This document shows positions 32,834 to 40,530 of a stretch of 64,000 bases of DNA, piece after piece. Within the stretch, counting starts at the first letter, position 1; each line of letters starts with the position of its first letter. The notes under the pieces were generated by a model. The model did no database searches, had not been told where the DNA came from, and saw only the letters and a list, made by a program, of their open reading frames with translations. This DNA is from Kitasatospora sp. A2-31 (GTDB lineage: Bacteria; Actinomycetota; Actinomycetes; Streptomycetales; Streptomycetaceae), in the NCBI RefSeq assembly GCF_022288725.1, contig NZ_JAKNTA010000001.1:1-64000 (forward strand), read 5' to 3'. The position numbers and the translations under genes are program-made.

Positions 32834-33937
32834 TCAGAGCATGAAGTCGGGCACCCCGGCGGGCAGGATAAATCGGAACCGGGCGCCGCCGCCGGGCGCG
32901 CGGTCGACGCGGATCGAGCCGCCGTGGGCCTCGACGATGCCCTTGACGATGTAGAGGCCCAGACCGGTGCCGCCGCGCTTGGAGCCCCGCCAGAAGCGGG
33001 TGAAGACGCGCGGCATCGACTCCTCGGGGATGCCGCTTCCTTCGTCGCTCACGGTGACCGCTGTGCCTTCCACGATGCGGGGCGGGGTGCCGGAGCGCTC
33101 CCAGACGGGTGCCTCGACGACCTCCTTGGCCGGTGCCACCTCGATCGTGACAGTTCCCTCCCCGTGGCGCACGGCATTTTCCAGCAGGTTGGCCAGCACC
33201 TGGTCGACCTTGTCCGGGTCGGCCCAGAGCACCGTGAGCGGCTCGCCGATCCGGATGTCGAAGCGCTCCTCGGGGATGCCGGTGGCGACCGTGCGCTCCA
33301 CGTGCCGGCGCACCGCCGCCGCGAGGTCGACCACCTGTTTGCGCAGCTCCAGCCGCCCGGCGTCGATCCGGGAGATGTCCAGCAGCTCGGCGATCAGCCG
33401 GGTGACCCGGTCGGCGTCCGCGTCGACGGTCTCCAGCATCAGCCGCTTCTGACCGTCGGTGAACCGCTCCCACTTGGCCAGCAGCGTCGCCGTGAACCCC
33501 TTGACGCTGGTGAGCGGCGAGCGCAGCTCGTGCGCGACGGTGGCGATCAGCTCGGCGTGGCTGCGCTCGGTGCGGCGCCGCGCCTCGGTGCCGCGCAGCG
33601 CGATGACCAGCCGCTCCAGCGGCCCCTGCGGGTAGGGACGGACGTACCGCGCGGACACCAGCACCTCGATGCCGCCCGGCAGCAGCAGGTTGCGCTCCGG
33701 CTGGCTGGTGCGGATCGCCAGGCCGCCGTACGGGTCGGTCAGCTGCCACCAGCGGCGGCCGTCGAGGTCCTCCAGCGGCAGCGCGTCCGCTAACCGGCTG
33801 CCGAGGACGGCCGCCGGGCGGATGCCGGTCAGCCGCGCGGCGGCGCGGTTGAAGCAGACCACCCGGCCCAGCCCGTCGGCGACCACCAGGCCGTCCGGCA
33901 GGTCGTCCGGGTCGAGCTCTGGCCCGCTGCCGACCAT
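32834..33937 (-). CDS. PAS-domain sensor histidine kinase
   Basis: 367 residues, no membrane segment, so cytoplasmic. A PAS-like domain covers about 12-115. HisKA has the phosphoacceptor in AHELRSPLTS (His136). The ATPase domain shows NLLENAVRHG, VSDEGSGIPEE and GGTGLGLYI. No response regulator gene is adjacent. Leu49 is encoded by TTA (33791-33793), rare in streptomycetes and read only by the bldA tRNA, so synthesis may depend on development. It lies just upstream of pheS in the same direction. The ligand is unknown. Confidence 0.9.
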   Translation of the reverse strand: MVGSGPELDPDDLPDGLVVADGLGRVVCFNRAAARLTGIRPAAVLGSRLADALPLEDLDGRRWWQLTDPYGGLAIRTSQPERNLLLPGGIEVLVSARYVRPYPQGPLERLVIALRGTEARRRTERSHAELIATVAHELRSPLTSVKGFTATLLAKWERFTDGQKRLMLETVDADADRVTRLIAELLDISRIDAGRLELRKQVVDLAAAVRRHVERTVATGIPEERFDIRIGEPLTVLWADPDKVDQVLANLLENAVRHGEGTVTIEVAPAKEVVEAPVWERSGTPPRIVEGTAVTVSDEGSGIPEESMPRVFTRFWRGSKRGGTGLGLYIVKGIVEAHGGSIRVDRAPGGGARFRFILPAGVPDFML

Positions 33938-34118
33938 GGGTGTCCTCCCCGATTACCCACCGTGTCTTTCCCCCCACCGAGGCAGACCCTAGCGTCTCGC
34001 AGCCCCCCGCAGTAGGGCCCACGGCGTGGCGAACGCGACTTCCGGGGGCCTCCGGGGCGTGTCCGGCCGCCCCTTGGGGCCTGGGGCGCGAACGCCCGGA
34101 CCGGCGCGGGACCCGCGC

Positions 34119-34988
34119 CTACGGCCGCGCCGCGCGGCAGCCGCCGGGCGAGCGCTGCGCCCGGGCGGAGGCGTAGAGGCAGACCGCGGCGGCCGTGGCC
34201 AGGTTGAGGCTCTCGGCGTGTCCGTGGATCGGCACGCGCACGACCTCGTCGGCGAGTGCGCGGGTCTCCTCCGGAAGCCCCCACGCCTCGTTACCGAACA
34301 CCCAGGCGCCGGGCGCGCCGAGGGTGCCCTCGTCCAGCTCCTGGTCGAGGTCGCGCTCGCCCGCACCGTCCGCGGCCAGCACCCGTACCCCGGCCTCGCG
34401 CAGCCGGGCGACGGCCTCCTCGACCGGGACGCCGACGGCGACCGGGAGGTGGAACAGGCTGCCGACGGAGGCCCGGACCGCCTTCGGGTTGTAGAGGTCC
34501 ACCGAGGCGTCGGTGAGCACCACGGCGTCCGCGCCGGCCGCGTCGGCGGTGCGCAGCACGGTGCCGGCGTTGCCGGGGTCGCGGACGTGCGCCAGCACGG
34601 CGACCAGCTTGGGCCTGGCTTCGAGCACCTCGTCGAACGGGGTGTCGATGAAGCGGCAGAGCGCCACGATGCCCTGCGGGGTCACGGTGTCGCAGATCTC
34701 CGCGATGACCTCGTCGGTGGCGGTGAGCACCACGATCCCCTCGGCCCGGGCGGCGGCCACGATGCCGGCGTGCCGCTCGGCGGCCTCCGGGGTGGCGTAC
34801 ACCTCGACCACGGCGTGGTCGGCCGAGCCCGGCAGCTTCCCGAAGGCGACGGCCTCGCGGACGGCCTGCGGGCCCTCGGCGAGGAAGCGGCGCTCCTTGG
34901 TGCGCTGGTTCCGCTTGGCGAGCCGACGGGCGGCGACGACGCGCGGCGAGCGCAGGGAGGTGAGCAGGGGGGTGTCGGTGCTCTGCAT
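34119..34988 (-). CDS. TrmH/SpoU-family RNA 2'-O-methyltransferase
   Basis: 289 residues from ATG at 34988. The SPOUT trefoil-knot motifs are clear: DPGNAGTVLRTADAAGAD near residue 125, WVFGNEAWGLPEE near residue 235, and VPIHGHAESLNLATAAAVCLY near residue 255. The N-terminal part is the SpoU substrate-binding domain. It methylates a ribose 2'-OH in rRNA or tRNA. It sits between rplT and the sensor kinase, same strand, within the translation cluster. Confidence 0.88.
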   Translation of the reverse strand: MQSTDTPLLTSLRSPRVVAARRLAKRNQRTKERRFLAEGPQAVREAVAFGKLPGSADHAVVEVYATPEAAERHAGIVAAARAEGIVVLTATDEVIAEICDTVTPQGIVALCRFIDTPFDEVLEARPKLVAVLAHVRDPGNAGTVLRTADAAGADAVVLTDASVDLYNPKAVRASVGSLFHLPVAVGVPVEEAVARLREAGVRVLAADGAGERDLDQELDEGTLGAPGAWVFGNEAWGLPEETRALADEVVRVPIHGHAESLNLATAAAVCLYASARAQRSPGGCRAARP

Positions 34989-35010
34989 GGTCTCGTCTCT
35001 GGGCGGGGTG

Positions 35011-35056
35011 CCGGGTGGCGGGGTGCCGGGGGCGGGAGCCGGGTGGCGGGGTGCCG
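35011..35056. repeat. 18-bp direct repeat upstream of the TrmH-type gene
   Basis: CCGGGTGGCGGGGTGCCG occurs at 35011-35028 and 35039-35056, with further partial copies around. It lies between the rplT terminator and the TrmH-type start. Confidence 0.7.
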
Positions 35057-35082
35057 AGTGCCGGGAGGTTGCCGCGGGAAAC

Positions 35083-35116
35083 ACACGGACCCGCAGGCAA
35101 TCCTGCGGGTCCGTGT
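35083..35116 (-). terminator. Intrinsic terminator of infC-rpmI-rplT
   Basis: Perfect 15-bp stem (35083-35097 with 35102-35116) with loop CAAT, 26 bp past the rplT stop. Confidence 0.85.
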
Positions 35117-35141
35117 CAGATCAACTGATCCGGGGAGTGGA

Positions 35142-35537
35142 TCAGGCGGCGTCGGCGGCGGCCTTCGGGGCGTTCACGTCGGCCGGCAGCGCCTTCTGCG
35201 CCACCTCGACCAGGGAGGCGAAGGCACCCGGGTCGTTGACGGCGAGGTCGGCCAGCATCTTGCGGTCGATCTCGACGCTCGCGGCCTTCAGACCCTGCAC
35301 GAAGCGGTTGTAGGTGATGCCGTTGGCACGGGCCGCAGCGTTGATGCGCTGGATCCACAGCTGACGGAAGTCGCCCTTGCGCTTCTTGCGGTCGTTGAAG
35401 TTGTAGACCAGCGAGTGGGTGACCTGCTCCTTGGCCTTGCGGTACAGGCGCGAGCGCTGGCCGCGGTAGCCGCTGGCGCGCTCCAGGATGACCCGGCGCT
35501 TCTTGTGGGCGTTGACTGCCCGCTTGACGCGTGCCAC
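35142..35537 (-). CDS. rplT: 50S ribosomal protein L20
   Basis: 131 residues from GTG at 35537 with AAGGAG 9 nt upstream. The start [15 protein letters not shown] and the basic N-terminal helix [16 protein letters not shown] are characteristic; the globular part contains [13 protein letters not shown]-like [17 protein letters not shown]20 is an early 23S rRNA-binding assembly protein. Last gene of the infC operon. In several bacteria L20 also represses this operon; no L20 site is recognised here. Confidence 0.97.
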   Translation of the reverse strand: MARVKRAVNAHKKRRVILERASGYRGQRSRLYRKAKEQVTHSLVYNFNDRKKRKGDFRQLWIQRINAAARANGITYNRFVQGLKAASVEIDRKMLADLAVNDPGAFASLVEVAQKALPADVNAPKAAADAA

Positions 35538-35645
35538 TTGATTACTCCTTGGGTAGGACCACGGACTACTTCACGTGGTCCGTCATTCGAATGGGTCGGG
35601 AAGGATCAGCTGCCCCGCCGCGGCTCGCGCCGGGCGGGAGGGCGA

Positions 35646-35840
35646 TCACTTGCCGAGAAGCTTCTTGATCTTCTTGGCGTCGGCGGGGGCCATCTCGACG
35701 GTGCCGGCCAGCTTGCGGGTCAGCGTCGAGGGCTTGTGCTCCAGGAGGTGGCGGCGGCCGGCGCGCTCGCGCAGCACCTTGCCAGAGCCACTGATCTTGA
35801 AGCGCTTGCTGGCGCCACTGTGCGTCTTCTGCTTCGGCAT
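35646..35840 (-). CDS. rpmI: 50S ribosomal protein L35
   Basis: 64 residues from ATG at 35840. The sequence [20 protein letters not shown] and the KKIKKLLGK end identify L35. Middle gene between infC and rplT; 108 bp separate it from rplT. A longer in-frame start at 35939 gives unrelated N-terminal residues and is rejected. Confidence 0.97.
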   Translation of the reverse strand: MPKQKTHSGASKRFKISGSGKVLRERAGRRHLLEHKPSTLTRKLAGTVEMAPADAKKIKKLLGK

Positions 35841-35980
35841 TTCGCCGTATCTCCTCGTCGGTCCGTCCACGCCCGCGCGGTGTTCGCCGCGCGGGCGTGA
35901 AGGATGGATCTGCGATGACCGGGCAGGACGCCCCGTCACCTTGGTGGCCGGTCTCCCGGACCGCCCTCGCCCGTACGGGC

Positions 35981-36685
35981 TCAGGCGTCCTGGGAGGCCT
36001 CGGCCGGCTGCTCGACCTCGGCGGCCTCGGCGGCCGGGGCCTCGGGGGCCTCCGTCGCCTCGACGGCCTGCTCGGCCGCGGGCTCCTCGGCGGCGTCCGG
36101 GCCGGTGGTCCGGCCCTGGCGCTCGGCCTTGCGGGCGTCGGCGGCGGCGCGGGCCTCGGCCATCGCCTCGGTCTTCTTCTTGTGCGGGCCGAGAACCATG
36201 ATCATGTTCCGGCCGTCCTGCTTGGCCGAGGACTCCACGAAGCCCAGGTCCTGGACGTCGTTCGCCAGCCGCTGCAGCAGTCGGAAACCCAGCTCGGGGC
36301 GGGACTGCTCACGACCGCGGAACATGATCGTGATCTTGACCTTGTCGCCCTGCTTGAGGAACCGGACGACGTGACCCTTCTTGGTGTCATAGTCGTGCGG
36401 GTCGATCTTCGGCCGGAGCTTCATCTCCTTGATGACCGTGTGCGCCTGGTTCTTGCGCGCCTCACGGGCCTTCATGGCCGACTCGTACTTGAACTTGCCG
36501 TAGTCCATGAGCTTGCACACCGGCGGCCGGGCGGTCGCCGCGACCTCGACCAGGTCGAGGTCGTACTCCTGCGCGAGCTCCAGCGCCTTGGCAAGCGGCA
36601 CGATGCCGACCTGCTCGCCGCTGGGACCGACGAGTCGCACCTCGGGGACGCGAATCCGGTCGTTGATGCGGGGCTCGGTGCTGAT
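35981..36685 (-). CDS. infC: Translation initiation factor IF-3, ATC start codon
   Basis: 234 residues. The conserved IF3 start [22 protein letters not shown] requires initiation at ATC 36685: GAGGAGG is 4 nt before it and no ATG, GTG or TTG is in frame upstream. The first canonical codon (GTG, 36640) would remove the conserved RINDRIR segment. Non-canonical AUU/AUC starts are used by infC elsewhere for self-control of translation. IF3 N and C domains are both present, followed by an acidic tail of about 55 residues rich in Ala and Glu. An upstream terminator-like hairpin lies in the leader. Confidence 0.93.
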   Translation of the reverse strand: MSTEPRINDRIRVPEVRLVGPSGEQVGIVPLAKALELAQEYDLDLVEVAATARPPVCKLMDYGKFKYESAMKAREARKNQAHTVIKEMKLRPKIDPHDYDTKKGHVVRFLKQGDKVKITIMFRGREQSRPELGFRLLQRLANDVQDLGFVESSAKQDGRNMIMVLGPHKKKTEAMAEARAAADARKAERQGRTTGPDAAEEPAAEQAVEATEAPEAPAAEAAEVEQPAEASQDA

Positions 36686-37133
36686 GGGGCCTCCTCGGTT
36701 GCACCTTCTGCGATGCGGCCGTCGGACGGCGGTCGCACGTAGTGGACTCGACCACTGGGCGGGGCTTCATTCGTGCTGCGCTGCCTGCGGCGGCCTGCAC
36801 CGCGACACGAAAAAAGCCCCGCTCGGTACAAGCGGGGCTCCACACAACCGGGGGCGGCACCCGGTGAGGGGTGCTGCGGGCGACTCGGCGCTGGGCGCCC
36901 GTCGCGGACCGGACCCGTCGACCGCGAGGCCGATCAGGTGGGAGACTTTCGCGGTTGCCCTCTCGGGCCTCCTTGGTGGAGCCTCCTCTTGCTGGCCGGG
37001 CACCCTCACAGGCACCTGGCCGGTCAGTCTCGAAGCATACAGGCTCCCCGGGGTCGAACGCCATTCCGCCCCGCCGCTCACCCCCTTGTACGCTCCCTGT
37101 GTACGGACACCGGCACGACGGAACGAGCCCCCC
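36686..37133. other. infC leader and divergent promoter region
   Basis: This 448-bp stretch holds the infC leader with its hairpin and U-tract (listed separately). The minus strand also shows two more AGGAGG sequences around 36965-36990 with no start codon after them, and TATGCT (minus strand, near 37035) as a possible -10 of infC. The DUF1844 gene starts at the right end on the other strand. Confidence 0.5.
36810..36839 (-). terminator. Leader terminator (candidate attenuator) of infC
   Basis: On the minus strand AGCCCCGCT-N7-AGCGGGGCT is followed directly by a run of six T. It is a classic intrinsic terminator, 125 nt before the infC start codon, with no minus-strand gene upstream of it. 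Its only plausible target is the infC transcript itself. Confidence 0.8.
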
Positions 37134-37511
37134 TTGAGCAGCGAGCCCACCCAGAACCCCGCCGCGGACGACGAGGCGATCGGTTTCGACGACCTCACCC
37201 GGGACATCGCCGAGGTCCCGGCCGTCGAGGTGATCACCACCGTCGCGGTGCACCTGATGAGCGCCGCCGCCGTGAAGTGCGGCCTGGCCGAGGGCGGCGA
37301 GGCGGACAAGGACCTGGACGAGGCGCGCAAGCTGATCACCGCGCTGGCCGGGCTGGTCACCGCCGGCGCCCCGGAGATCAGCAACTTCCACGCCGCCCCG
37401 CTGCGGGACGGCCTGCGCTCGCTCCAGCTGGCCTTCCGCGAGGCCTCCCTCGTCCCGGACGCGCCGGGCGCCGGCCCGGGCGAGAAGTTCACCGGCCCGG
37501 TCTACGCCTGA
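37134..37511 (+). CDS. DUF1844 protein
   Basis: 125 residues from TTG at 37134; no better start is seen, and the Shine-Dalgarno is weak. The core FDDLTRDIAEVPAVEVITTVAVHLMSAAAVKCGL and the end GPGEKFTGPVYA are characteristic of a conserved actinobacterial DUF1844 protein. Function unknown. It is conserved next to infC in streptomycetes, as here, divergently oriented. Confidence 0.85.
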   Translation: MSSEPTQNPAADDEAIGFDDLTRDIAEVPAVEVITTVAVHLMSAAAVKCGLAEGGEADKDLDEARKLITALAGLVTAGAPEISNFHAAPLRDGLRSLQLAFREASLVPDAPGAGPGEKFTGPVYA

Positions 37512-37556
37512 GAACCCTCCGGGACCCCTCGCGCCGGACGCCTCCGCGCGTCCGAT

Positions 37557-37609
37557 GAACGCCCGGGTGCCCCCGCGGATCGGCGATCCGCGGGGCCACC
37601 CGGGCGTTC
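37557..37609. terminator. Bidirectional terminator between DUF1844 and SseB genes
   Basis: Outer 13-bp arms (37557-37569 and 37597-37609) and an inner 11-bp stem (37571-37581 with 37585-37595). It touches the SseB-gene stop codon and serves both convergent genes. Confidence 0.85.
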
Positions 37610-38351
37610 AGCGCCGGTAGAGCGGCTCGCCGGGCAGCTGCGCACCGGCCGGCAGCACGGCCAGGCTCAGTCCCCGGTCGAGCCGGACCCGCAGCACCGG
37701 GTCGGCGGCGACCGCCTGCCCCACGCGCTGGACGGCCGCCTGCAGGCCCGCCTGGTCCAGCTCCGGGTCCAGCACCACCGCGAGCAGTCCGTCGCCGTCC
37801 TGGTAGGGCGCCAGCAGGCCGGCCACCACCTGCGGCTCGGCCGCCAGCAGCGCCCGCACGGCCCCCTGCACGTCGGGATCGGCCAGCAGCGGCAGGTACG
37901 GCCGGTTCTCCGCCAGCGCCCGCAGCCGGGCGCCGGCCAGCTGGTAGGCGACCGGGCCGGCCGGGTCGATCAACAGGGTGTCGGCGCGCTCGGAGAAGGC
38001 GACCATCGCGGCCTGCGGGGCGGCCACCGGCGCCGGGCGGGCGTCGGCGCGCCAGCGGGCCAGCGTCTCCAGGGAGGTGAAGGCCGGCAGGGCGCGACGG
38101 CCGTCGGCGGCCTCGACCACCGGGACGGCCATGTCGCTGGTCTTCTCGTGCTTGTGCCCGTGCTCGTCCACCTCGACCTCGCCGAGGACGGCGACGATCG
38201 GGACCATCAGCCGGGACGGCCTCAGCGCCGCCAGCACCTCCGGTTCGGCGCCGCGGTCCTGCGACCAGCGGTCGAGTGCCGCGGCGAGTGCCGGGTCGGC
38301 GGTGCCGTCGTCGCCGGCGAATCCTGGGTCGGGAATGTTCTTGCGCTCCAC
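37608..38351 (-). CDS. SseB family protein
   Basis: 247 residues from GTG at 38351. It carries the SseB N-terminal domain twice-like pattern: LMVPIVAVLGEVEVD ... DMAVPVVEAADGRRALPAFTSLETLARW near residues 48-100 and a C-terminal SseB-like domain (LLAVVLDPELDQAGL near 190). Members include enhanced serine-sensitivity protein and, in streptomycetes, proteins of unknown function next to infC. No signal peptide. Specific role is not known. Confidence 0.85.
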   Translation of the reverse strand: MERKNIPDPGFAGDDGTADPALAAALDRWSQDRGAEPEVLAALRPSRLMVPIVAVLGEVEVDEHGHKHEKTSDMAVPVVEAADGRRALPAFTSLETLARWRADARPAPVAAPQAAMVAFSERADTLLIDPAGPVAYQLAGARLRALAENRPYLPLLADPDVQGAVRALLAAEPQVVAGLLAPYQDGDGLLAVVLDPELDQAGLQAAVQRVGQAVAADPVLRVRLDRGLSLAVLPAGAQLPGEPLYRR

Positions 38352-38424
38352 CCGGCCGACCCTATGCCACGCCCGGCCGCCGCCACACGGACCGAAGGTC
38401 CCCAGAAGGTGGCGACCGATGCCT

Positions 38425-38436
38425 TACCGACCGGTA
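38425..38436. promoter_or_regulatory. TACCGACCGGTA inverted repeat, candidate operator
   Basis: Near-perfect 12-bp inverted repeat 23 bp before the start of the PLP aldolase gene. It matches 25362-25373 at 11 of 12 positions and could be a TetR-type operator. Confidence 0.4.
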
Positions 38437-38459
38437 GTGCGGTGTGGCAGTCTGCGGCC

Positions 38460-39692
38460 ATGGCCATGCTCGAAGCTGCTGCCCGTACCGCCGCCGCCCC
38501 CTCGCCGGCGGCCGACCGCGCCCGGTACGACCGGGCCACCGCCCACCTGGACGGTCCGGTGGCCGTCGTCGACCTCGCCGCCTTCGACGCCAACGCCGCC
38601 GACCTGGTGCGCCGCGCGGCCGGCAAGCCGGTCCGGGTGGCCAGCAAGTCGGTGCGCTGCCGGGCGCTGCTGGAGCGGGCGCTGGCGACGGACGGCTTCG
38701 CCGGGGTGATGAGCTTCACGCTGGACGAGTCGATCTGGCTGGCCCGCACGGGCCTGCGCGACATCCTGCTCGCCTACCCCTCGGCCGACCGGGCCGGCTT
38801 CGCCGAACTCACCGCCGACCCGGAGCTCGCGGCCGGCGTCACCGTGCTGCTGGACGACCCGGCCCAGCTCGACCTGATCGACGCGGCCCGGGCCGGCTCC
38901 GCGGAGGTCCGGGTCTGCCTGGAGCTGGACACCTCGCTGCACCTGCTCGGCGGGCGGGTGCGGGTCGGCGCCCGGCGCTCGCCGCTGCGCACCCCCGAGG
39001 ACCTCGGCGCCTTCGCCGAACTGGTCCAGCGCCGCCGGGGCTTCCGGGTGGTCGGGCTCATGGCGTACGAGGGCCACGTCGCCGGGGTGGGCGACGACGT
39101 GCCCGGCCGGCCGGTCCGCTCCCGGATGATCCGGCTGATGCAGGCGAAGGCCAGGGCCGAGCTGGCCGAGCGGCGCGCCGCCGTGGTGCGCCGGCTGCGG
39201 CAGGTGGCCGAGCTGGAGTTCGTCAACGGCGGGGGCACCGGCAGCGTCGAGTCCACCGCGGCGGAGCGGGTGGTCACCGAGGTGGCGGCCGGCTCCGGTC
39301 TCTACCTGCCCCGGCTCTTCGACAACTACCGGGCGTTCCGGGGCCGCCCGGCCGCGCTCTTCGGACAGCCGGTGGTGCGCCGTCCCGGGGTCGGCGTGGT
39401 CACGGTGCTCGGCGGCGGCTACCCCGCCTCGGGCGCGGCCGGGCAGGACCGCTCGCCGGTGCCGTACCTGCCGCCGGGCCTGCGCTACGACCCGATGGAG
39501 GGCGCCGGTGAGGTGCAGACGCCGCTGCTCGGCTCGGCCGCGGACGACCTGCTGATCGGCGACCGGGTCTGGTTCCGGCACGCCAAGGCCGGGGAGCTGT
39601 GCGAGCGCTTCGCCGAGCTGCACCTGATCGAGGGCGACGCGGTGGTGCGCACCGTCCCGACCTACCGGGGCGAGCGGAAGACCTTCCTCTGA
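38460..39692 (+). CDS. PLP-dependent amino acid deaminase/aldolase (D-threonine aldolase-like)
   Basis: 410 residues. Alanine-racemase-type N-terminal barrel: the PLP-lysine motif is PVRVASKSVRCRALLERAL near residues 57-75; VVGLMAYEGHVAG near residue 200; EFVNGGGTGSVEST near 255. The C-terminal part (VWFRHAKAGELCERFAELHLIEG) is the D-threonine aldolase-like domain, where a metal ion is held. It acts on D- or L-hydroxy amino acids; exact substrate unknown. A candidate operator lies 23 bp upstream. Confidence 0.85.
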   Translation: MAMLEAAARTAAAPSPAADRARYDRATAHLDGPVAVVDLAAFDANAADLVRRAAGKPVRVASKSVRCRALLERALATDGFAGVMSFTLDESIWLARTGLRDILLAYPSADRAGFAELTADPELAAGVTVLLDDPAQLDLIDAARAGSAEVRVCLELDTSLHLLGGRVRVGARRSPLRTPEDLGAFAELVQRRRGFRVVGLMAYEGHVAGVGDDVPGRPVRSRMIRLMQAKARAELAERRAAVVRRLRQVAELEFVNGGGTGSVESTAAERVVTEVAAGSGLYLPRLFDNYRAFRGRPAALFGQPVVRRPGVGVVTVLGGGYPASGAAGQDRSPVPYLPPGLRYDPMEGAGEVQTPLLGSAADDLLIGDRVWFRHAKAGELCERFAELHLIEGDAVVRTVPTYRGERKTFL

Positions 39693-39853
39693 CGGCCTCG
39701 GGGGCTTCGGGCCCCCGGGTCCCCGGGCCCTCGGAGGCCGCGGCGCCGGCGGCGGCCCGACGGCCCGGTCCCTGCGCCGCTTCCGCCCGCCACCGCACCC
39801 GGGTGCTCTAGCGTGGTGAACGGAAGGCTTCGCAACGAACGTGAGGGGGCGCC

Positions 39854-40282
39854 GTGGAGGGCGAGATCGTGCAGCAGGTGATGGCGTCGGGCGCCACCAC
39901 CGTGGTCGGGCTGATGGCGACCGACGCCTGGACGCAGGTCCGGACGCGCCTCGCGGCGCTGTTCGGACGGGGTCGCAACGCCGAGGAGGTGTCCGCCGAG
40001 CTGGAGGAGATCCGGGTCGAGGTGGTCCGGGCCGGCGACGACGCCGAGGTGATCGAGGACAGCACCGCCGAGGTGCGCGGCCGGATCCGCCGGCTGGTCC
40101 GGCAGGACCCGGCCGCTGCGGCCGAACTCCACGCGATCCTGACGGAGTTCGGGCACCATCTGCCGCAGCAGCACATCGTGGTGCACAACACCGTGAACGG
40201 CGGGACGCACCACGGGTTCGTGGTCCAGGCGTACCAGTCCACCGTGAACGGCGTCAGTCCGGGGGAGCCGACGTCGCGCTGA
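39854..40282 (+). CDS. Small protein with C-terminal VVQA motif, function unknown
   Basis: 142 residues from GTG at 39854. The first part is a helix with ATTVVGLMATDAWTQVRTRLAALFG, followed by acidic coiled-coil-like segments (ELEEIRVEVV). The end NTVNGGTHHGFVVQA resembles the short NTISGGTxxGPVVQA module that I know from N-termini of actinomycete NB-ARC/TPR and effector-type proteins. Here it is near the C-terminus and no ATPase follows. It is monocistronic with a good terminator. Function not assigned. Confidence 0.65.
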   Translation: MEGEIVQQVMASGATTVVGLMATDAWTQVRTRLAALFGRGRNAEEVSAELEEIRVEVVRAGDDAEVIEDSTAEVRGRIRRLVRQDPAAAAELHAILTEFGHHLPQQHIVVHNTVNGGTHHGFVVQAYQSTVNGVSPGEPTSR

Positions 40283-40310
40283 CCCGGCTGTCCGGGGCGG
40301 AACCTCAAGC

Positions 40311-40351
40311 AGGCCTGATGGGAAGCCTAACTCCGGCTTCCCGTCAGGCCT
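40311..40351 (+). terminator. Terminator of the small VVQA gene
   Basis: 17-bp stem with one G-T pair (40311-40327 with 40335-40351) followed by TTG, 28 bp past the stop codon. Confidence 0.8.
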
Positions 40352-40409
40352 TTGTGCTGCGCTTACGGCTACTGTCCGTCAGAAAGTACGCCGGGAACGG
40401 CTATTGCCA

Positions 40410-40425
40410 GCTGGTCTAGTCCAAT
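40410..40425 (+). promoter_or_regulatory. DasR-responsive element (dre) of the LPMO gene
   Basis: GCTGGTCTAGTCCAAT matches the DasR consensus A(C/G)TGGTCTAGACCA(C/G)T with three mismatches, all in the right half or edge; the left half TGGTCTAG is exact. It lies about 106 bp before the LPMO start, the position expected for a promoter-proximal site. DasR represses chitin and N-acetylglucosamine genes. Confidence 0.65.
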
Positions 40426-40530
40426 CATACGCTCTGGCCGGGGTCCGCGCGCCGGGTCGGCGGCCCCCCGGGCAGGCGTGCCCGTCCCCCACGTTCTCGG
40501 CCCGGCACACGGCCAAGGAGTCCCCACCCC

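Noticed and set aside
36472-36843. 123-residue minus frame upstream of infC
   Set aside because: It is out of frame with infC, overlaps the leader terminator and has no family match.
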